Positions 45,267 to 54,000 of a DNA stretch of 64,000 nt are shown here, piece by piece. Source of the stretch: Ectobacillus panaciterrae DSM 19096 (GTDB lineage: Bacteria > Bacillota > Bacilli > Bacillales > Bacillaceae_G); contig NZ_AUMR01000015.1 in the NCBI RefSeq assembly GCF_000430785.1, forward strand, positions 43,515-107,514, read 5' to 3'. Both the position numbers and the translations under genes were made by a program. Within the stretch, counting starts at the first letter, position 1. Each line of letters opens with the position of its first letter. The notes under the pieces are model-generated. The model made no database searches. It had not been told where the DNA came from and saw only the letters and a list, made by a program, of their open reading frames with translations.

Positions 45267-48200
45267 CGTTTGATTCTCCTTGCAAGGAATTTCTGGATTT
45301 CCATGATTGCATCCCCGTTTTCACCGATAACCCATATATCAAAGATAATATCCGTACCATCTTGTCGAACAATTCGGCTGTATACCTTCACTCGCTCATT
45401 CACTCCCCTTCTTCTGCCAAATAAAACCGTTCCGATCGAGATAGGCAAGCTGACCTCTGAGGAATGAAAAGAATCTACGCTTACAGCGATTTGCATGGCG
45501 ATATCGATTAAGAATGGATCGGCTTGTAAAGTTGGCGCATTTGTAAAAGAGAATAATTTCCGTTCTTCAGGAGGTTCTGCTGTAGCAATACCTTCCGTCT
45601 CATTCATCGTATATTCGCCGGCTCTGCAAAACAGAGGGCCGATTTGCAATGTATCGCGATGAACGTTGTAGTGTACGCTCGAGTAAGCGGCACCTTTGAC
45701 GGCAGGGAACGTTCTCTGCTCTAGGTTTCCTCTTTGCTTGATAAAGGTGAATGCCGCTGAAGCATTCACTCGATCCTTGTAAAGTATGCGTCCTTTCACA
45801 GATAGATCTGTAAAGGCCTTTACGAATATCTCTCGTTCATTACTTTTCTCTTTCGTTACAGAGGCTTCCGCCCGTACACGCACAGGCTTATCGGAAAACA
45901 ATTTTATCGCATGGAGCACCTCAAATTGTTGAACGGAACGAATAATCCATCCGGGTGAGGTGACAGCGGCCGCTTCAGCAAGGAGCTCCAAATAACACAC
46001 CATGGGAAAAATCGGGATTCCATCCAGGCAATGCTGCTCTAAATAACAATCCTTTTCTCTGTCAATCTCTCTTTCAATGATTGCCTTTTGAGAGTTTTTT
46101 TCCATAAGAGTATCGATAAAAGGCCAATCTCCAGGGTTAACAGGGATGCTTCTGTCTTGGAATGACAGTGAACGCTCCTTTCTGCCATCCGCTTCTGGAC
46201 CTACGAACACCCACTCTCTTAAAAACCTTTCTCTAACAATCACAGTCTCTCGATCTCGCCCTAACGCCAACTCGCTTAAGAACCAGTAAACTCCTTCTTC
46301 CGTAGAGATGAACGGGACTCCATTATTTTTCAATGCTTCAGTCATAGCTGGATCGGCCACGGCCGCTCCGACAGATTCCCATGCGGTCCAATTAAGCGTT
46401 GTATGATGCAAAAGGTGTTTTCTCTCCCGGCATTTCGCAACGAATAGGGCTGACATCAAAGAATTGGCCGCGCTGTAATCGGATTGACCTTTATTGCCGA
46501 ATCGACCTGCACCCGAACCGAAACAAATAAAGGATTGCAGCGGAATATCTTTTGTCGCATCCAGCAGATGACACATTCCCATAACTTTTGTTTCGATGGT
46601 ACGATCTATCATTTCCTTCGTTTTTTTCGGAATGATTGTTGACCACTCTACCATCGCCCCGTGGACGACCCCATCGATGCGCCCGTACCTTTGGAGAATG
46701 CGCGAAACCATGTTATGGACTTGATTAGCATCATTGATGTCACAGACTTCATATATGATACCCAAGCGTTTTGCTTTCTTCATATTTTGATAAAGCTCCC
46801 GTTCTTTCACCAGGTAGCTGAACTCCTTTTTAAAATGGGCAGGAGTAAGTGATGGATCCATCTGACGCTGTTTTATCAATTGTTCCCGTTTATAAGCGGC
46901 GAACTCCAGGTCATCCATCTCTAACCACGGGGCAGACTCATCTCGTATTTTTGTCCGGCCACATACGATAACTTTCGCTCCTAAAAGAGATAGAGCCGCG
47001 GCACACTCAAATACAACACCACGTCCCCCACCTGAGAACAAATATATGTCCCCCTTGCGGATTTTCCTGGCCAACGGTGTTTGGTCGAAAAAATTGGATT
47101 GTTTATGATGAACCACATAGCGTCTGTCTGTATACGCCACTTCTGTTCGTTCATTTCCGTCTTCTATTTCTTGGATGATAATAGGAATCATGCTCTCTAT
47201 CGATTCATGTGCAGGAAAATCAATTGTTTTCGCAAGCACGTTTGGCAGCTCTGGTTTCAGGGATTTCAGCAAGCCTTGTAAAAAAGCACCCAAAACGTTT
47301 CCGTAATCGCAATCCGTTAAACCAAGATTCCCCCCTAGACAAGTAACGGCGACATAGCATACTGTCAACGGGGGTGCCTGTTCAAAACGATCATAAAAAT
47401 ACCGCAAAAGCATGAACGTAAAATCACTCACGCTGCTTATTTCTTTAGTCAAACTATCAGCTGCCAGCCCGATTATATCCGGCCGTTCTTCCAATGTGCG
47501 CAGGTCTAGAATACCCGTTAATTCACCATGTTCCCGTTCCCATAAAGCCAAATTTTCATGTAGAATATCTTCTGTTGTCATCTCGAACGGCGAGACGGAA
47601 AAAACAGCGGCACCTCGTTGTTCCAATGCTGTTTTGTATGCCCGCCATTTACTCGCTACATCCTGAACGAGAACGAGTCGTTTTCCGCGCAAGGGAAATA
47701 ACGCTGGCCTTGCAGGTAACGATACCGGCACTAGCTCTACGGTAAAGCGGTCGGCCCGTTGCGGATGAAGCGGTCGGGGAAGCGGCTGCGAGAATAAATC
47801 GGGCATATCTTCTCTATTTTTTTGCCATTCTTCCACAACAAGAAAATAGTTGATTCCCCCGAGCCCAAATGCGCTTACACCTGCCCGCCTTTTATTGTCT
47901 TCCCTACTTCCCCACACCCTCGGTTCCGTTGCTAAATTGGCAAGCAACAAAGGAGAGCGACCATCTGTATAGCTGGGCGGGATGATTTTTTCATGCAGGG
48001 CAAGTGTTGTTTTAATTAAACCGATAATACCAGCCGCGGAACTAAGATGCCCGATTTGTGACTTAACGGCGCCGATAGAATACGGTTTATACTTATGGTA
48101 CTCTCCGAATACCATCCGATACGTATTCATTTCCGTTTCATCGCCCAAACGAGTTCCTGTGCCGTGGGCTTCTATATGCTCAAGATCTTCCGGTCTGACA

Positions 48201-50497
48201 CCCGCCTCCTGCAATGCTCTCTCAATGGCTCGTTTTTGCCCTTGGCTGCTGGGCGCGAGCACTGAAGTGCCCTTGCCATCGCTCGAGCAGCCGATTCCGC
48301 CGATAACGGCATAAATCTGATTATTATCTCGAACAGCATCTGAAAGTCTCTTCAGCACAACTGCACCTGCTCCTTCTGCAGGCACGAACCCATCGGAATC
48401 CTCATGAAAAGGTGGTATTCCTTTTGACGACAACGCTCCTAGAGCATGCAAGGTCAGATTGTACTCGGGAACAATATGATGGGAGACTCCCCCCACAATT
48501 ACGGCATCGGCAAGATTAGCACGCAAACGATTGACAGCAGCTTCAACAGCAGCAAAAGACGAAGCGCAAGTAGCATCGACAGACAAGATTCCTCCCCCGA
48601 TTTTAAGGGCCTTCGCCACATAATGAGCGTTCGTCAAGCCTGTGCTTGCCAAAAGAAAATCATACTCTTGACTGTTCTCCTGCCTATAACAGGAAATCAC
48701 ATTGTTCAATACGCTGGAAATCATAGAATGGGACATATCCTGTTTCTGGAGAACAGTACGAACAAGTTTCATATAATCAGTGAAAAATATCAGCTTGTTT
48801 TTCGCGTTCTCCGCTTCCCGGATCGGCAACTGTCCGAACAGAACACTTACCCGATCCTTATCTACTTCGGTGTCTATAAGTCCTGCTTGTTCTGCGGCCT
48901 CTATACCGCAAAGAAGCGAGAAGATGACACCTTCGTCCAAACGGCTTAATTCTTTTTCGTAAATGCCTAATTTCCCTAAATCCAAGCCTGGAATCTGTAC
49001 AACTCCCGCCAATTTTGACGGAACGTCCAAACGCAGCTCTTCATTATTTCCGATTATCTTGTCAAAGCTCCACTTCCGCTCCGGCAAATCACCGATACTT
49101 CGATAGCTGAGTTTTGTATGTTTCCAGAATGTCTCAATATCCTTCGCGCCCGGGACAATAGCACCCATGCCAACGATTGCGATCGGTTCTGTATCTGGCC
49201 CATAAGAAACAGACACTGATTGATGTCTTGCTGAATCTGCTGGAGCGCTTAGGAGCGCATGATAAGCTACGGGAGCGATTCCTACATCACTCACCGCGGC
49301 AAGACCGGCTTTATTTTTCTTGCATTCTTTCTCGTAAAATAACGCCAAGGCTGCCCTGACCAAGGCTGTCATGCCAGAGGCGGCTTGCAAAAATCCTATA
49401 TGAGGAACACAGGATGTTATCGGTATATCCCCTCCTATTTGTTGGACACCGTACACCGATGAGAGCCCCTCTAATTCCGCTTTTTCCCAAAAACTGAGAC
49501 CGATATTTCTGCTTTCTATCCTTGTCACACTGTCAGGAGTGGCTCCTAATTGTTTTAACGCTTCCACAGCGGCCTTTGCTGCGGCTGTCGCAATATCATG
49601 TTGATTGATGCGATCTTGTATCAGAGAAGAAGCAATGCCTTCTATATATGCATATACTCGTCTCTGTCCGACATCTTCTTCACGCATGAGGATAAATGCT
49701 GCTCCTCCTTCACCCAAAATCGGAATGTGTTCAGAAAACGTGGGATCCACCAGGTACTCTACAATGCTGGATGCAGTAACCAGAGGGGAAATTCCTGCGA
49801 CCAAAGCAAAATCGCAGGCATCCTGTTGAAGGGCAAGAACGGCTTCTGCTGTCGCTGCCAAGGAACTGCAAATTCCTGCATCCACAGCAGCATGACCGCC
49901 TTGCATGTCGTACAAGTTGGCGATTCTCCCGGCGACCAAACTGGCGGATGTTGTCATCGTATCAGGCCGGATGGGAGGAGCCGTCTGCTTATGCAAAGCC
50001 AATACATCATCACATACACATTTTGCTATATCAGGATGGGTGCGGTTCAATACTTCCTCCAGGATGCGGGTAAATTCCCCTTGTCTAATACACGGGCCAT
50101 GATCTGTCTCCGGCGAAGGGCCAAAGGTGTTCGAGGCAATGTAGATCTTCCCCTTCGAAGACAGCTTCGTTCCTCTTTCGATTCCCGCATCCTGTAAAGC
50201 TTCATGCATAACGGAAAGCCCTATCTTTTCCATAGGATGCATATGACGAATCTGCTCCGGGGGGATGGGGAATTTCCGATAGTCAATCTCAGATGCATCA
50301 ACCAACCCTCCCAGCATTTCACCTTTTCCTTCCATTCCCCAACATGCTCGGTATATCTCTGCGTCAAACCGCTCCAAAGGGATTTTCCCGATCGCTCGAT
50401 TCTCGTTTGATATCATTTCCCAAAATTCCTGCAATGTATTTGCACCGGGCACCCTGCATGACATGCCAACGATTGCAATCCGTTTTTGAAAGCTCAT
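45263..50497 (-). CDS. Multidomain PKS/PUFA-synthase-like protein: pseudo-KS, KS, KR, DH
   Basis: 1,744 residues from the ATG at 50497. The ATG three codons earlier abuts GAGAGG, too close. Numbering counts from that longer form. KS-a (~10-420) reads AVDAGICSS (Ile212 at the Cys site), ESRN (Arg333 for His) and PHIGFLQ (Phe372 for His), so it is catalytically dead and chain-length-factor-like. KS-b (~440-893) is intact: Cys647 in VDATCASS, His781, His820. KR (~1150-1375): SGGGRGVVFECA cofactor loop, Ser1331, Tyr1344. C-terminal double-hotdog DH: HCLDGIPIFP with His1492, and Asp1668 in DIAMQ. No ACP, AT or ER. It must work with the ACPs of the upstream protein. Confidence 0.88.
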   Translation of the reverse strand: MSFQKRIAIVGMSCRVPGANTLQEFWEMISNENRAIGKIPLERFDAEIYRACWGMEGKGEMLGGLVDASEIDYRKFPIPPEQIRHMHPMEKIGLSVMHEALQDAGIERGTKLSSKGKIYIASNTFGPSPETDHGPCIRQGEFTRILEEVLNRTHPDIAKCVCDDVLALHKQTAPPIRPDTMTTSASLVAGRIANLYDMQGGHAAVDAGICSSLAATAEAVLALQQDACDFALVAGISPLVTASSIVEYLVDPTFSEHIPILGEGGAAFILMREEDVGQRRVYAYIEGIASSLIQDRINQHDIATAAAKAAVEALKQLGATPDSVTRIESRNIGLSFWEKAELEGLSSVYGVQQIGGDIPITSCVPHIGFLQAASGMTALVRAALALFYEKECKKNKAGLAAVSDVGIAPVAYHALLSAPADSARHQSVSVSYGPDTEPIAIVGMGAIVPGAKDIETFWKHTKLSYRSIGDLPERKWSFDKIIGNNEELRLDVPSKLAGVVQIPGLDLGKLGIYEKELSRLDEGVIFSLLCGIEAAEQAGLIDTEVDKDRVSVLFGQLPIREAENAKNKLIFFTDYMKLVRTVLQKQDMSHSMISSVLNNVISCYRQENSQEYDFLLASTGLTNAHYVAKALKIGGGILSVDATCASSFAAVEAAVNRLRANLADAVIVGGVSHHIVPEYNLTLHALGALSSKGIPPFHEDSDGFVPAEGAGAVVLKRLSDAVRDNNQIYAVIGGIGCSSDGKGTSVLAPSSQGQKRAIERALQEAGVRPEDLEHIEAHGTGTRLGDETEMNTYRMVFGEYHKYKPYSIGAVKSQIGHLSSAAGIIGLIKTTLALHEKIIPPSYTDGRSPLLLANLATEPRVWGSREDNKRRAGVSAFGLGGINYFLVVEEWQKNREDMPDLFSQPLPRPLHPQRADRFTVELVPVSLPARPALFPLRGKRLVLVQDVASKWRAYKTALEQRGAAVFSVSPFEMTTEDILHENLALWEREHGELTGILDLRTLEERPDIIGLAADSLTKEISSVSDFTFMLLRYFYDRFEQAPPLTVCYVAVTCLGGNLGLTDCDYGNVLGAFLQGLLKSLKPELPNVLAKTIDFPAHESIESMIPIIIQEIEDGNERTEVAYTDRRYVVHHKQSNFFDQTPLARKIRKGDIYLFSGGGRGVVFECAAALSLLGAKVIVCGRTKIRDESAPWLEMDDLEFAAYKREQLIKQRQMDPSLTPAHFKKEFSYLVKERELYQNMKKAKRLGIIYEVCDINDANQVHNMVSRILQRYGRIDGVVHGAMVEWSTIIPKKTKEMIDRTIETKVMGMCHLLDATKDIPLQSFICFGSGAGRFGNKGQSDYSAANSLMSALFVAKCRERKHLLHHTTLNWTAWESVGAAVADPAMTEALKNNGVPFISTEEGVYWFLSELALGRDRETVIVRERFLREWVFVGPEADGRKERSLSFQDRSIPVNPGDWPFIDTLMEKNSQKAIIEREIDREKDCYLEQHCLDGIPIFPMVCYLELLAEAAAVTSPGWIIRSVQQFEVLHAIKLFSDKPVRVRAEASVTKEKSNEREIFVKAFTDLSVKGRILYKDRVNASAAFTFIKQRGNLEQRTFPAVKGAAYSSVHYNVHRDTLQIGPLFCRAGEYTMNETEGIATAEPPEERKLFSFTNAPTLQADPFLIDIAMQIAVSVDSFHSSEVSLPISIGTVLFGRRRGVNERVKVYSRIVRQDGTDIIFDIWVIGENGDAIMEIQKFLARRIKR

Positions 50498-50562
50498 GTT
50501 TTTCATCCTCTCTATCTGTTTAACAAAATACCCGTCGTTTCATTCGTCCGAACATGAGCGTT

Positions 50563-51081
50563 TCACTCTAATCGTTTTCCAGAGATTTCTTCCCAACGGG
50601 CCAGCACACGGCCATGCCGATCCACAAGAGTGAGATCGGCACGGTATTCCAGATGTGAAGCGGATAGCAGTTCGACGAACAGAAAACTCTCCTCTTGGTT
50701 TTTCAAATCGCAATAACATTCCAGATTCTTTGCGCCGCCCACCCTGACTTTCCGTCCGTACTGATAATGCCAAGTCTGAACAGCAGCAAAGCACGCAGCC
50801 TCATGAATCGATTGGAATCGTTTCATAAGAGTTTCGTAATTTATGTCCGAGTACTTCAATTTGGCTATCATATTCCAAGCACCGTCGTGCTTTATCCATT
50901 CAATGGAAACAGTTTGACCTTGAAATACCCCGCTGTCCTCTTCCTCCGCGGCAAGCTGGCTTCGCCTTGCATGTTCGTCCATGTAACGGATTGTTTCCTT
51001 AATGTCTGATCGCACTCTGTCATCTTGCGGCCGATAAGTTACAATCCATTCATCCGTCTCGGACAAGGAATCAGGGGGCAT
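50563..51081 (-). CDS. Stand-alone hotdog-like (degenerate dehydratase?) protein
   Basis: 172 residues, start overlapping the upstream giant gene's stop by one base (TAATG). The C-terminal half (ELLSASHLEYRADLTLVDRH, then GRVLARWEEISGKRL) resembles the end of a polyketide dehydratase domain. IHEAACFAAVQTW is where a DH second-hotdog DxxxQ would be, but the Asp is absent. The N-terminal third is charged and helical. It could be a non-catalytic hotdog partner of the DH, or a thioesterase-type helper. No exact family recognised. Confidence 0.55.
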   Translation of the reverse strand: MPPDSLSETDEWIVTYRPQDDRVRSDIKETIRYMDEHARRSQLAAEEEDSGVFQGQTVSIEWIKHDGAWNMIAKLKYSDINYETLMKRFQSIHEAACFAAVQTWHYQYGRKVRVGGAKNLECYCDLKNQEESFLFVELLSASHLEYRADLTLVDRHGRVLARWEEISGKRLE

Positions 51082-54000
51082 TATTCGAAAAAAGAAGATT
51101 GTTTTGCTTCTATAGCAGTTCCTTTCAATCTAGCATGGAAATAGGTAATAATTTTTCGGAGGGTATGATAGTCCCGAACTCGAAAGCCCTGTTCTTGTTC
51201 TAGTCTAAAGTGTTTGCGAGCCTCAGCCAAAATAGCGACCTGTTTTACAGTATCGATTCCAAGGTCAGCTTCTAGATCCAAGTCCAGTTCAAGCATGTCT
51301 GCCGGGTACCCTGTACGGTTTACAGTTAGATCCATAATGACTTGCTGTACGTCTTCCATGGTAAATGCGGGAGATTTTGCTTCCATCGTTGTGGCGACGG
51401 TATTTTTAGATGTTTGCAGTTGCTTCATGTCACCCAACTTGAAAACGAAATAATCCACCATTTTTTGTAATGTAGCATGATCGCGGATTTTGAATCCCGC
51501 TTCTTGTTCCACCCCGAAATGCAGGCGTGCTTCACCCCAAACGGCAACCTGCTTTACCGTGTCAATCCCAAGGTCAGCCTCCATATCCAAATCAAACTCA
51601 AGCATATCTTTAGGGTAGCCAGTACGCTGTACCATAAGGGAGAGCAAATATTCTGTTACCTCTTCACGGATACTGCTTTCATCTCTATGCAGAGGCTGCT
51701 TTTCGTTCATGACGTCCTGACTGGACTCCGCTAGCTTTTCTTTTTGTTTTGGACTTTCTGATACATGTGCGGCGGACCCTTCTGCCTTTGCCTCCATTTT
51801 GGACTGCAAGAATGCATCAATCATGTCTCTCAATGATTTCAGAAACAGGAGCGTTGCAGTGTCTCCTCCCTTTTCCGGAACCATCATGGATATCCCTTGC
51901 AACAGATCGCCTGCTGATACTGTCTCTTTTGTCGTTTCATCTCCGAATTTCATTTCTGTACCTACTCTCTCCTCGTGGGTATTTTTTGGGATCAACTGCC
52001 CTTTCCCGTGTACAAACATACAAGCCAACGCACGGTGAATTTGTTCGACTTCACCGATTTTTGGATGTAAAGAAGCCTGCGCACAAAAATCCTTCTCCCC
52101 CAATATCTCTGAAATAAAAGAGCTGATCGCCCATTTGGGGCCGCACTCTATAAACAAACGAACACCATTTTCATGTGCGGTTTCAATCGCTTGCCTTAAG
52201 CGCACCGGTTCAATAAATTGGCTTTCCAGTAACTCCGGATAATCTTGAACAGGTATCTGCCGGAGGTTATCTCCGGTGATGGTCGAAATCAGATCGCACT
52301 TTGGCTGATAAAATATACAAGTATCCAAAACGCGCCGATAAGGTTCACGTGCTTCGGAAATCATTAAGGAATGATAGCCATGGGATACAGGCAGCAATTC
52401 TGCCTGGATGCGGTTTCTTTCATAAATGCCCTGCAATTCCTGAATCGTTGGTGTTTCTCCCGAAACGATACACATGCGCGGGCTATTATCGGCTGAAATT
52501 TCGCAGTAACCCTTCACTTCTCTGAAATGCTTTTTCGCTTCTCCAGCAGAGCAATGGACGGTCATCATTTTCCCGGGATCCTTTCCTTGAAGCGAGAGAA
52601 CGGATAAGGTTCTTTCTCTTACCGCCTTAAGAGCATCTTGTAACGATAGAGCTTCCACTGCGACCAAAGCAGCCAACTCCCCCGCACTTTGCCCGATCGC
52701 GGCGTCAAATTCCAATCCATATGTGCGCAACAACATAAACACGGCGTAATTCACAGCGAAAACCGCACAATGAATATCTTCATCATTTTGCTGGAAGTTC
52801 TCAGGAGAATCCGTGAAGAAGGTACCGCTCAGCGATTTGCCGCACAGAGATTGGTATTCTCTATCAATACGCTTCATAATTTCCGCCGCTGCTGGGAAAT
52901 GTTCCATCACAGCTCTTAACATGTTCGGATACTGGACGCCTTGACCGGGGAATACGACACCGACACGCAAGTGCGGCTCCGCTTTCCCTATAAATACCCC
53001 TTGCTGCCGCAGAAAATCTGTGTTAATTCCTTTAGAAACGGCTGTTGTGAGGAGCTTTGCCTTACGCAATAATTCCCGGGAATCTTTGGCGACGATTCCG
53101 ACGCGATATAAACCAGGATGCTCTGGATTAATGGCTTGCTGCATCTGACTGATCGACAGCAGGTATTGTTCTTCAGGCTGCTTCGAAATTTCTTGAGCCG
53201 CTTGAAGCATTTTTCTGACACAATCTGCTAGATTCGCCCCCTGTGTCGCTGCGATTGGCAAGATATGATCCATCTTTGAAGATTGATGTGAAAACGGAAC
53301 GGAACGGATTTGCTGCTTGGTCGGCTTATATTCTTCAAGTATCATATGACTGTTAGCTCCTCCTAAGCCAAATCCGCTTACACCGGCCCGGCGCGGCTGA
53401 TCCTGTTCCGTCTCCCACTGTTCACATGAAGTCACAACCTGTATGGCCCCGCCGGCGCTTTCGAGCTTCGGATTAAGGATTCCCACATTGATGGAGGGCG
53501 GTATCACACCTTCCCGCATTGCATAAATGGTCTTCATCACTGCCGGAACAGCAGCAGCGGCCAGCAAGTGACCTATATTCGATTTCACAGAGCCGATGTG
53601 CAATGGTTTCGTTCTATCCGTACCGTATGCTTTCATTAGCGCCTCTACCTCAATCGCATCTCCCATTGCAGTTCCCGTACCATGACACTCGACATAATCC
53701 ACTTGCTCCGGAGATACGCCCGCTTGTTGGAGAGCTTGAATCATGGAACTCGATTCCCCTTCAAGAGAAGGAGCAAGAATTGAACCGCTTTTCCCGTCAG
53801 ACGTGCAGACAACGGATCGAATGAGCGCGAATATCTTTTGACCGTCCCTTTTCGCATCCGATAAACGGCGAAGCACAAAGAAACCAGCACCTTCTCCAGG
53901 AACAAAGCCGTCCGCCCGCGCATCGAACGGTCGAATCCCATCGGCTGACAACGCTTGGATTCCGCACCCGCCTACATAAAATTCTGGAGACATGTCGGCG

